From the NCBI GenBank assembly GCA_964539615.1, contig CAZIJP010000076.1, forward strand, positions 1-13,000: 13,000 bases of DNA, read 5' to 3'. The notes below the pieces were generated by a model. The model had not been told where the DNA came from. It made no database searches and was given only the letters and a program-made list of their open reading frames with translations. This stretch comes from CAYRFE01 sp964539615 (GTDB lineage: Bacteria; Macinerneyibacteriota; Macinerneyibacteria; Macinerneyibacteriales; CAYRFE01). The translations under genes and the position numbers were made by a program. This document shows, in pieces, positions 7,004 through 13,000 of this stretch. Each line of letters opens with the position of its first letter. The first letter of the stretch is position 1.

Positions 7004-7032
7004 ATATTATAAGCATCAGCCCCTAAAGTCAA
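7004..7032 (-). promoter_or_regulatory. Promoter of the rplM-rpsI(-rpsB...) operon
   Basis: On the minus strand TTGACT (7032-7027) is followed by TATAAT (7011-7006; 15-base spacer) or, overlapping, TAATAT (7009-7004; 17-base spacer). Transcription would begin near 6997-7000 and give a leader of about 50 bases before the L13 ATG. No clear attenuator hairpin is seen in this leader. Confidence 0.7.
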
Positions 7033-7302
7033 GAGAAAAAACAGACTATGTGCCTATTTGGAAACAAAATACCCTTTTACATAGCGTTTTCACAACCTTT
7101 CGCCTCAAGCATGGGATTCATATCAGATTATGTCAATTGAAGGACAACGCAACAACACATCTTCGCTCATCAACATATAGTATACATACAGTATAATTGA
7201 TAATATTGCATACCATTTATTGTGAAACTCACCCTCTTCGCCAAAGGCATTGTGATTGATTCGAATAATCTTAAAGAAAACTGTGGTTTGATAATTTTTT
7301 CT
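7033..7302. other. Intergenic stretch without a supported gene
   Basis: This AT-rich spacer lies between the divergent rplM and HDOD promoters. Short open frames here lack ribosome binding sites and resemble nothing known. A TATAAT at 7192-7197 (preceded by CAG) has no convincing -35 partner. The HDOD reading frame stays open upstream to 7222, but that extension would run through the HDOD promoter and has no family similarity. Confidence 0.5.
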
Positions 7303-7303
7303 A

Positions 7304-7331
7304 TTTTCAAATCCAACTGCTGTGCTATAAT
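7304..7331 (+). promoter_or_regulatory. Extended -10 promoter of the HDOD gene
   Basis: TGCTATAAT (7323-7331) is a perfect extended -10 element; a weak -35 (TTTTCA, 7304-7309) lies 16 bases upstream. The start would be near 7338, giving a leader of about 20 bases that contains the GGAGG used for the ATG at 7357. This also supports that ATG over longer upstream frames. Confidence 0.75.
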
Positions 7332-7356
7332 GATTTATTCATCATGGAGGTGCGAC

Positions 7357-8220
7357 ATGCCTGACCTGACCGCGATAATGTCCAAAATTCAGGAACTGCC
7401 AACTCTTCCTGACGTAAGCGTTCAATTATTGAAATTGATAAATGATCCCAATTCTTCGGTTCAACCCATCGCAAAGATCATTGAACGAGACCCGTCATTA
7501 TCGACAAAAGTTCTTAAGTTAATAAATTCTGCTTTCTACAGCTTGTCAAAGAGAGTAACCAATATTCAGCAAGCCGTGGCCTATCTTGGACTTCACCATT
7601 TGTCACAAGTGGTCATTACCGTCTCGATCTTCAATAAACTTGATTTTTCCAATGGGGTATTCTCAATAGAAAATTTCTGGATCCATAGTATGTTCGTAGC
7701 AGATTACAGCCGAATATTGGCCACAATATCAAAAAAGGCGGCTCCCGATGACGCATATACGGCCGGCCTTTTACACGATATCGGAAAAATGTTCATGATC
7801 AAATTCCTGACACCCTCTATGGAAGAATGTATAACTGATTCATTTAATACAAAAAGATTTCTCTATGATGTCGAGTATGAAAAAATAAAGGTCGATCACA
7901 ATATGGCCGGCGAGTGGATATCTAAAAACTGGAAACTACCTGAGTATGTGTGTGAAACTTGTCATTATCACAATATGCCCTATGAGAAACGTAATCATGT
8001 TAATCTAAACACTCCTGCAATAGTAAATTATGTATCTCTGGCGAACAAGCTAACTAATTTAAAATTTAAAGGATACAGCGGAAGTTTTGGGGAATATGCC
8101 ATTGAGAAAGCTGAACTTGACGTGACCGGCGTGAAGATTACCGATCTCGCTCAATACGAAACAGGAATGGAATCAAAACTTCAAAGCGCTAAAGAAATGC
8201 TTCATATAATCAAAGAATGA
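7357..8220 (+). CDS. HDOD-domain signalling protein with retained HD-type residues
   Basis: HDOD domains are relatives of HD/HD-GYP hydrolases found in regulators of chemotaxis, cyclic-di-GMP signalling, competence and cell-cycle control; most are thought to be non-catalytic. The start at ATG 7357 follows GGAGG and a good promoter, giving 287 residues. The N-terminal signature is clear: ELPTLPDVSVQLLKLIND (13-30), IIERDPSLSTKVLKLINSA (41-59) and a LGL segment near 77-79. The central part keeps H110, H140-D141 in an intact HDIGK motif, H181 and H203/H205; the last HD aspartate is replaced by N230 in SLANKL. No second domain is attached. It is alone on its transcript, so its pathway is unknown; motility or sessility control is a guess from family and neighbourhood. 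Confidence 0.9.
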   Translation: MPDLTAIMSKIQELPTLPDVSVQLLKLINDPNSSVQPIAKIIERDPSLSTKVLKLINSAFYSLSKRVTNIQQAVAYLGLHHLSQVVITVSIFNKLDFSNGVFSIENFWIHSMFVADYSRILATISKKAAPDDAYTAGLLHDIGKMFMIKFLTPSMEECITDSFNTKRFLYDVEYEKIKVDHNMAGEWISKNWKLPEYVCETCHYHNMPYEKRNHVNLNTPAIVNYVSLANKLTNLKFKGYSGSFGEYAIEKAELDVTGVKITDLAQYETGMESKLQSAKEMLHIIKE

Positions 8221-8299
8221 TCCTTCTTGTTTTGTTTTGGATTCATTCAATCTATTGTTTGATTTTCAAAAATTTATTCACGTAAATCCTTTTTTTAAT

Positions 8300-8330
8300 T
8301 TGAACTAAAGTTGTTTTGATTATTTAGAAT
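8300..8330 (+). promoter_or_regulatory. Weak candidate promoter for the propeller lipoprotein gene
   Basis: TTGAAC (8300-8305) and TAGAAT (8325-8330) are separated by 19 bases, longer than ideal. No better pair is seen in the 191-bp gap after the HDOD gene, and read-through from that gene is an alternative since no terminator is visible between them. Confidence 0.3.
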
Positions 8331-8354
8331 ATTTCGAATACCATTATCCAAGGC

Positions 8355-8377
8355 AACATGTTATGCAGATGCATGTT
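8355..8377. promoter_or_regulatory. Small inverted repeat upstream of the propeller gene, possible operator
   Basis: AACATG (8355-8360) and CATGTT (8372-8377) form perfect 6-base inverted arms around 11 bases that contain ATGCAGATGCA, an imperfect direct repeat. It sits 34 bases before the start codon, within the presumed leader. It could be a repressor site or a weak hairpin; chance is also possible for an AT-rich gap. Confidence 0.25.
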
Positions 8378-8411
8378 AAAACTATTTAGTCTATTAAACA
8401 GGAGGAGTACT

Positions 8412-9470
8412 ATGCGTTTTTTCATTATCGCTCTGATCATTGGCAGCCTGGTTTCTTGCTCAGTCAAACCCAAACTCTTTAAAAAAGAACTTGTTCTTGC
8501 CCACCACTGGGACAGCGGGATGATCGGCAACAACATGCCCGGACTTTCAGGCGTTTACAAAGATATGATCTATATCTGGGGTGAAACCGCAGATACTTTC
8601 TCAATGAGATTTTTCAAAGCAGACGGTATGTTAACCAAAACATTAACTTTCAAAAAAGGTAAAGGACCGGGGCAGATACTTTTTGCTTTTTCCGGCGGAA
8701 TATATGATGATACTATTTATATCCTCGACCAAGGAATGAAACGGATCTCATATTATGACCTTAACGGTTCATATATTGACGAGGTCCAACTCAATGATGC
8801 TACATCCTCTGACCTAAGTTCGTTCATTGTTATCGGTGATAAAATCTACATCCACGGATCTTATATGACATTACTGGCAATACTCGACAGAGCTGACGGA
8901 CATCTTATCAAAAAAATTGACTTCCCCGAAAAGGTCGATTTCGAACAAAAAGAGATACCCATTCAGGGCGGAACTTTTTCTTTTGATCCGCAGCAGAAAA
9001 TGCTCCTTATCGGATATTATAATAAACCGTTCAGGCTCGAACGTTATGATCTTGATTTGAAAAAGATCGATACAGTCACCATCACCGAAAACGATTCTTA
9101 CGAACCATGCCGCTGGCAGAAAATACCGCAAGGCGGCATGGCAATAGTAGGACATTACATGATACCTTCTATTGATTTAGGCTCCGACTATATCTATATC
9201 CCTTCTCCGCATGGTGTTAAGTGGGGAGAACACGGACATGAACCTATTCCGTCTAAAAATTTCATCAATGTCTTTAACAGAAAAACATACAAACCGACCG
9301 GCTCATTGATCGATCCGATCTTTGAAACTGTTCCGGGCGGGTATCATATTCTCGGCGTGATCGACGGTATGGTCGTAACCTCATTGTGGGATGCTACGCC
9401 GTTAGAAAAAGTAGTTGGGAAGAAGATCGAACAAACCGGCATGTATATTCTCGTTTTAAAAGTCAAATAA
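8412..9470 (+). CDS. Predicted lipoprotein with six-bladed beta-propeller fold
   Basis: The start ATG at 8412 follows AGGAGGAG. The 352-residue product begins with a lipoprotein signal: MRFF, a hydrophobic core, and the lipobox LVSC with Cys16 as the predicted lipidated residue. The mature part is built of repeated beta-rich units such as DTIYILDQGMKRISYYDLNG and DKIYIHG, and contains a KGKGPGQ motif typical of the 6-bladed beta-propeller (TolB/NHL-like) lipoproteins common in Bacteroidetes and related phyla. Such proteins are surface or periplasmic; a ligand cannot be assigned from sequence. It is bounded downstream by a strong terminator and shares no obvious pathway with its neighbours. 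Confidence 0.8.
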   Translation: MRFFIIALIIGSLVSCSVKPKLFKKELVLAHHWDSGMIGNNMPGLSGVYKDMIYIWGETADTFSMRFFKADGMLTKTLTFKKGKGPGQILFAFSGGIYDDTIYILDQGMKRISYYDLNGSYIDEVQLNDATSSDLSSFIVIGDKIYIHGSYMTLLAILDRADGHLIKKIDFPEKVDFEQKEIPIQGGTFSFDPQQKMLLIGYYNKPFRLERYDLDLKKIDTVTITENDSYEPCRWQKIPQGGMAIVGHYMIPSIDLGSDYIYIPSPHGVKWGEHGHEPIPSKNFINVFNRKTYKPTGSLIDPIFETVPGGYHILGVIDGMVVTSLWDATPLEKVVGKKIEQTGMYILVLKVK

Positions 9471-9504
9471 TTCGAAAAGAAATAATACCTAGTATCTTAT
9501 CCGG

Positions 9505-9541
9505 CACCCTGAAATTACCTTTTCAGGGTGTTTTTATTTTT
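9505..9541 (+). terminator. Intrinsic terminator of the propeller gene
   Basis: A perfect 10-bp stem, CACCCTGAAA (9505-9514) with TTTCAGGGTG (9521-9530), encloses a six-base loop and is followed directly by TTTTTATTTTT. It lies 34 bases after the stop codon and is a textbook rho-independent terminator for plus-strand transcription. Confidence 0.93.
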
Positions 9542-9580
9542 GAAACTGTTCAACCGAATATACGTGACTTTACTATTCTT

Positions 9581-9681
9581 GAGATCTTTGCAAAACTACT
9601 ATATTTTGGTTTTGTGTCCGCGCCTAATCCCTTTTTCGAAAACATAGATAAATAAATAATTTTGAATTTTGCAAAGATCTC
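9581..9681. mobile_element. MITE-like 101-bp element with perfect 15-bp terminal inverted repeats
   Basis: GAGATCTTTGCAAAA (9581-9595) reappears as its exact reverse complement TTTTGCAAAGATCTC (9667-9681), enclosing a 71-bp AT-rich core with no gene. It sits between two convergent genes, beyond the terminator of one and after the stop of the other. Flanking bases are T-rich (ATTCTT left, TTTTTA right) and do not give a clear target duplication. The arms resemble insertion-sequence ends, but a long-range hairpin serving both converging genes is the alternative; there is no U-tract next to the arm on the minus strand. Confidence 0.45.
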
Positions 9682-9715
9682 TTTTTACTTATAGTTGCGT
9701 TATTTTGTGACTACT

Positions 9716-10708
9716 TCAATCGAAATACGGATCGTACATCAATGCTTTTATTTCATATGATGTTAAAAAGTCATTCCGGCGCACGTCAAAAACTTCAATA
9801 TGAACATGCTCCCCTTTATTCGGTTTACGGGCATTGATCCCGGTATTACCGCCGTACCCGATTACAGTGCCCGCTTTGATTATTGTCCCCGGATACATGT
9901 CCGTATGGTTCATGTGAAAATAAAAATAATACCGTTCATCGATGGGGTCAAAGATCACTACACCGTTACCGCTGTGGGGGCTAATTCCGCCCTTTCTATT
10001 GATTACATCGCCATTCCAACCGTTTTCGGCACAGATAACGACGCCGTTGCTAAATGAATACAATACAGGTCCTTTTTCCTCATCATCGATTTTTGCGACA
10101 TCAGTAAAAAATACATCCAATGCCGTGGGATGCCCTTCCCGCAAACGGTATGCAAGAATACGTGCAATATTTTTTTGATCTGCAATCGGCGCATACTGGA
10201 TCGGTACTTTATTTTCAGTGAACAATGCATAATAGTCAGAAAATACCCGGTCATAGAGGGGTGCGTCTTGGACTGCCGTTTTCCGCAAAGCAAGGAGTTT
10301 TCTGTAAAAATCGCCATATTCGCCCTGCTCATCAGCATATACCGTCACCTTCTTACGCAAATATTCTTCTGAACCAAGCATCGCATAGATAAATACCGAC
10401 GGGGGACATACATGATAACCGATCTCTTTTTTCGAAAGATACCCTTTTTTATAAAAATAGTACGCTGTTTTAAAAGCGTTATCATCGGAATTGTCATTAA
10501 ACGACGATGAAAGCGAACCGTAATGAAGGGCTTCTAAAGCATCCTCTCGACGCTCGATAACACCGACAATATACCGATGATTGTTGAGAAACATTGTACT
10601 GGCCCCATAAGCGACAAACAAGCAGCATACGATTAATATTATCGGTAACAATACTTTTTTCACAACATAATCATAGTAAACGCGAATACCGAAATTGTCA
10701 ACGTGCAT
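9716..10708 (-). CDS. Membrane-anchored M23-family (LytM-like) metallopeptidase
   Basis: M23 peptidases are zinc enzymes that cut peptidoglycan cross-bridges or act as amidase activators. The C-terminal 110 residues show the fold: SNGVVICAENG, GNGVVIFDP, YFYFHMNH, then PGTIIKAGTVIGYGGNTG and the zinc motif HVHIEV. The first zinc motif, normally HxxxD, is HPTALD here, with one extra residue. Ahead lie a single hydrophobic helix (about residues 19-40) and some 180 residues of unassigned mostly helical sequence, so the enzyme would be periplasmic. The annotated start is ATG 10708, with a GGGAGGGTAGG upstream; GTG at 10663 (VKKVLLPIIL, a normal signal-anchor start) is a serious alternative, because a good promoter lies just before it. 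It diverges from the nitroreductase gene. Confidence 0.8.
   Translation of the reverse strand: MHVDNFGIRVYYDYVVKKVLLPIILIVCCLFVAYGASTMFLNNHRYIVGVIERREDALEALHYGSLSSSFNDNSDDNAFKTAYYFYKKGYLSKKEIGYHVCPPSVFIYAMLGSEEYLRKKVTVYADEQGEYGDFYRKLLALRKTAVQDAPLYDRVFSDYYALFTENKVPIQYAPIADQKNIARILAYRLREGHPTALDVFFTDVAKIDDEEKGPVLYSFSNGVVICAENGWNGDVINRKGGISPHSGNGVVIFDPIDERYYFYFHMNHTDMYPGTIIKAGTVIGYGGNTGINARKPNKGEHVHIEVFDVRRNDFLTSYEIKALMYDPYFD
10673..10701 (-). promoter_or_regulatory. Near-consensus promoter inside the 5' end of the M23 gene
   Basis: On the minus strand TTGACA (10701-10696) and TACTAT (10678-10673) are exactly 17 bases apart. Transcription would start near 10666, about three bases before the in-frame GTG at 10663, yielding an essentially leaderless message that encodes the signal anchor. 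If the ATG at 10708 is real, this promoter is fortuitous or internal. Confidence 0.5.
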
Positions 10709-10738
10709 TGCTGTGACCTACCCTCCCTATTCGAGCGC

Positions 10739-10767
10739 TTGACAGCGATACGCCTATCTGATATTAT
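10739..10767 (+). promoter_or_regulatory. Promoter of the nitroreductase gene
   Basis: TTGACA (10739-10744) is followed after exactly 17 bases by TATTAT (10762-10767). The start near 10774 gives a 20-base leader with AAAGGAGA before the ATG at 10794. The -10 region TATATAATAT also reads TATAAT on the minus strand (10768-10763), so a divergent promoter for the peptidase may overlap it. Confidence 0.75.
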
Positions 10768-10793
10768 ATAAGGTGCTGATTAAAGGAGAAGCC

Positions 10794-11354
10794 ATGGATG
10801 TAAATAGCGCGATCAATAAACGACGATCATTCAGAGCCTACGAACCGGTTGTAATTACGCCTGACATAATCACCGATCTTGCCGAAGCGGCTCACCTTGC
10901 TCCTTCGTGTTTTAACAACCAACCGTGGCGTTTCCTTTTTATTGTCGACAAATTACTTTTAGACTCTTTGAAATCAGTATATTCCTCCGGCAATGAATGG
11001 GCACGGGCTGCATCAATGGTTATTGCCGTTCTCTCTAAACCTGATTATGATTGTGTGATCAAAGAACGTAAATATTATCAGTTTGATACCGGGATGGCAA
11101 CAGGCTTGCTTTTGTTGCGAGCGACAGAAATGGGGCTGATAGCCCATCCGATTGCCGGGTTTAATGTGGAAAAAACTCACGAATTGTTAACCATACCGCC
11201 TGATGTGGAAATCATCACGCTAATTCTTGTCGGCAAACACGGTTCGATCGATAACAATACATTTATGAGCGACAAACAGAAAACTGCAGAAGCCAATCGC
11301 CCGGAACGAAAACCTCTTAATTCAGTGATAGCCGTTAACCATTATCCATGGTAA
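10794..11354 (+). CDS. Nitroreductase-family FMN oxidoreductase
   Basis: Members of this family are FMN-dependent NAD(P)H oxidoreductases acting on nitro compounds, quinones, flavins or dehalogenation substrates. The start ATG at 10794 has AAAGGAGA four bases upstream and a promoter in front, giving 186 residues, a compact form of the family. Visible are the FMN-phosphate motif INKRRSFRAY (7-16), the APSCFNNQPWRF segment around residue 40, the helix DTGMATGLLLLRATEMGL and the following AHPIAGF, and the LVGKHG strand near the end. The physiological substrate cannot be told. Eighteen bases separate it from the phosphatase gene downstream, so they are probably co-transcribed, although a functional link is not obvious. 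Confidence 0.9.
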   Translation: MDVNSAINKRRSFRAYEPVVITPDIITDLAEAAHLAPSCFNNQPWRFLFIVDKLLLDSLKSVYSSGNEWARAASMVIAVLSKPDYDCVIKERKYYQFDTGMATGLLLLRATEMGLIAHPIAGFNVEKTHELLTIPPDVEIITLILVGKHGSIDNNTFMSDKQKTAEANRPERKPLNSVIAVNHYPW

Positions 11355-11372
11355 GCATAAAGGCGGTACAGC

Positions 11373-12515
11373 ATGGATGACAGACGCATATTGTACATTG
11401 AAGATGATGTATTGATCATGGAGCTGTTTAAAGCGTCATTTGAACAATTTTTGCCTGCCGTTACTTTTTTCGGAGCATCCTGCGGTAAAGAAGGTCTGGA
11501 GATCGCCCGAAAGATCCATCCGCACCTCATCATGCTTGATATGGGTTTACCGGATATGATGGGCATCGATGTTTTAATAGAGTTAAAAAAGGATCCTCAA
11601 TTCGAAACAACTCCAGTCATTGTTGTCACGGGAAGCACCGATAGCGATGATAAAATGGCGGCGCTTGAGAACGGCGCCATCGATTTCCTCAGTAAGCCCT
11701 GCAACATCCGTGAACTTTTAGCACGCGTGACATTACACTTGCGCCAAATTGATTACATACAAAAGATCGAGGAAAAAAACGAACAACTTGAAGAAGATCT
11801 TGAGGCCGGACGTCGCATTCAATTCAAACTGTTGCCCCCCAAACATCTTGCTATAGGGAATTACGAGTTCAACGGCTTTCTTTTTCCGTCGATGCACCTC
11901 AGCGGTGATTTCATAGACTATTTCCCTATTGATGATCGCTATATCGGGTTGTATATTGCTGACGTTTCGGGGCATGGCGTGTCTTCGGCGTTTGTGACCG
12001 TTTTTTTAAAAAGTTTTATTCATACGGCGATCGATCAATATAACTACAAAAATGACACGGATATCATTCATCCCGCACGCCTATTTGAAAAACTCAATAA
12101 AAGTCTTTTGGATGAACGTCTTGGAAAATACATGACCGCTTTTTTCGCGGTGATCGATACAATAGACAACAAACTCATCTACACCAATGCCGGACAATTT
12201 CCAGCGCCGCATATTGTATGCGGTGATACGGTTACTTCATTGATGAGCGAAGATGTGCCGCTGGGATTATTTCCAAATTCTGTCTTTACGCAACATACCC
12301 TGGCGATAAACGGATTTGTACACCTTATGATGGTTTCGGACGGTATTTTGGAAATTCTTCCGCAAACAAGTATTAAAGATAAACAAAGTTTTTTGTTGAA
12401 CATAGCAAAAAATCCTGCTATAACCATTGATAGCCTAATTGATTCATTTGCATTGAAAGAACGAACATCACTACCGGACGATATAACTTTTTTACTTGCC
12501 CAAAGGAGGCCGTGA
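11373..12515 (+). CDS. Response regulator with PP2C (SpoIIE/RsbU-type) phosphatase output
   Basis: The 380-residue protein combines a receiver domain (about 1-120: acidic E10-D11-D12, phosphoacceptor D56, T86, K108), a coiled-coil linker (about 129-152) and a PP2C-like Ser/Thr phosphatase domain (about 155-378). Metal-binding acidic residues are in place: SGDFID (177-182), ADVSGHG (196-202), SDGILE (322-327) and PDD (368-370). Such proteins dephosphorylate a STAS-domain anti-sigma-factor antagonist in partner-switching systems, with phosphorylation of the receiver setting activity (for example Pseudomonas HsbR and Shewanella CrsR). Its likely substrate is encoded next to it: the STAS gene's ATG directly abuts this stop. 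AAAGGCGG precedes the ATG. No kinase partner is in the window. Confidence 0.93.
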   Translation: MDDRRILYIEDDVLIMELFKASFEQFLPAVTFFGASCGKEGLEIARKIHPHLIMLDMGLPDMMGIDVLIELKKDPQFETTPVIVVTGSTDSDDKMAALENGAIDFLSKPCNIRELLARVTLHLRQIDYIQKIEEKNEQLEEDLEAGRRIQFKLLPPKHLAIGNYEFNGFLFPSMHLSGDFIDYFPIDDRYIGLYIADVSGHGVSSAFVTVFLKSFIHTAIDQYNYKNDTDIIHPARLFEKLNKSLLDERLGKYMTAFFAVIDTIDNKLIYTNAGQFPAPHIVCGDTVTSLMSEDVPLGLFPNSVFTQHTLAINGFVHLMMVSDGILEILPQTSIKDKQSFLLNIAKNPAITIDSLIDSFALKERTSLPDDITFLLAQRRP

Positions 12516-13000
12516 ATGAACCCCGGAAAAATATTGTATACACAGCATAACAGTCTTTACATCATTAAAATGATCGGCATGATCAAATATACGCTTAGCT
12601 CTGACTTTGACGTATTTATCGAAAGAATTTTCATGAAAGATGATTTTGAAAATATCATCATAGACATGACCGAAACAGAATATATCGATAGCACAAACTT
12701 GGGATTATTAGCAAAAATAGCCAATTATATCTATGAACATCACCAGAATAAAGTAACGATCATATCCACAAATGATGATGTCACCGCTATCCTGCACAGT
12801 GTCGGATTTACTAAGATATTTACCATTATCGAACAACCGCTCGACGGCTCTGTTCCGATGAATGAGCTGGAACAATCACAAGCCGGTAGCGAAAAGCTCG
12901 GTAAAGTCCTTCTCGAAGCCCATGAATTCCTCGCCAACGTTGACAATCAAAACAGTGAGACGTTCAAAAACGTCATCGATGTGCTGAAAAAACAACAAAG
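12516..13000 (+). CDS. STAS-domain anti-sigma factor antagonist-like protein (3' end cut by window edge)
   Basis: The ATG at 12516 follows the phosphatase stop with no gap and has AAAGGAGG upstream. The 161 visible residues start with a STAS domain (about 1-105): IIIDMTETEYIDSTNLGLLA holds the D-S-T-x-L-G core, in which S59 is the expected phosphorylation site that the upstream PP2C would dephosphorylate. After the domain comes a charged, helical extension (about 110-161) that is longer than in SpoIIAA/RsbV and continues past the window. HsbA-type antagonists also carry extensions, so a motility- or stress-related partner switch is plausible. The cognate anti-sigma factor/kinase is not seen here. 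Confidence 0.9.
   Translation, partial: MNPGKILYTQHNSLYIIKMIGMIKYTLSSDFDVFIERIFMKDDFENIIIDMTETEYIDSTNLGLLAKIANYIYEHHQNKVTIISTNDDVTAILHSVGFTKIFTIIEQPLDGSVPMNELEQSQAGSEKLGKVLLEAHEFLANVDNQNSETFKNVIDVLKKQQ

Noticed and set aside
7169..7197. TATAAT at 7192-7197 as a promoter
   Set aside because: No acceptable -35 hexamer at 16-18 bases and no gene starting at a sensible distance; the promoter at 7323-7331 explains the downstream gene better.
7222..7356. Upstream extension of the HDOD protein
   Set aside because: It would cross the extended -10 promoter, lacks an SD, and the HDOD signature begins right after the ATG at 7357.
9386..9655. Plus-strand 89-codon frame across the terminator and inverted-repeat element
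   Set aside because: It overlaps the end of the propeller gene out of frame, passes through a strong terminator and has no start signal; not a credible transposase remnant.
10003..10372. Frames of 80-111 codons overlapping the M23 gene on either strand
   Set aside because: Out-of-frame shadows of a gene with recognisable M23 motifs; no family features.

Overview
The window is a chromosomal segment of a motile, probably Gram-negative (lipoprotein-bearing) bacterium of moderate-to-low GC. It carries a housekeeping superoperon for translation and envelope lipids, joined to a flagellar motor/chemotaxis tail, plus a plus-strand accessory half. The gene order rplM-rpsI-rpsB-tsf-pyrH-frr-uppS-cdsA, a GxGPG-type beta-propeller lipoprotein, a SpoVG domain and flagella together suggest a flagellated lineage near the FCB group or the spirochaetes. 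The window contains no rRNA or other decisive marker, so the phylum is an inference.

Minus strand, 7032 down to 1: a sigma70-like promoter at about 7004-7032 drives rplM and rpsI, followed after a 104-bp leader-like gap by rpsB-tsf-pyrH-frr-uppS-cdsA. These genes are tightly packed, with a TAATG junction between tsf and pyrH and an ATGA junction between uppS and cdsA. After cdsA, where many bacteria have dxr and rseP, come a small membrane-anchored SpoVG-domain protein, a CheY-type response regulator and fliG, whose last few codons run off the left edge. A perfect consensus promoter (TTGACA-N17-TATAAT) lies between cdsA and the SpoVG-like gene and would start its transcript about 2 nt before the ATG, so the motility tail can be expressed separately and probably as a leaderless mRNA.

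Plus strand, 7303-9541: an HDOD signalling protein with its own extended -10 promoter, then a predicted lipoprotein folded as a beta-propeller, ended by a strong intrinsic terminator. A 101-bp stretch bounded by perfect 15-bp inverted repeats (9581-9681) follows and looks like a MITE or a relic of an insertion sequence.

Right part: an M23-type peptidase on the minus strand (9716-10708) faces a nitroreductase-family gene on the plus strand, with promoters overlapping between them. The nitroreductase is followed by a partner-switching pair: a receiver-PP2C phosphatase immediately abutting a STAS-domain anti-sigma-antagonist-like protein that runs off the right edge. This is the REC-PP2C/STAS arrangement known from systems that control alternative sigma factors, motility or stress responses.

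No rRNA, tRNA, CRISPR array, prophage or intact transposase is visible. The most distinctive features are the membrane-tethered SpoVG domain with its leaderless consensus promoter, unusual residues in PyrH, FliG and the M23 peptidase, and the inverted-repeat element.
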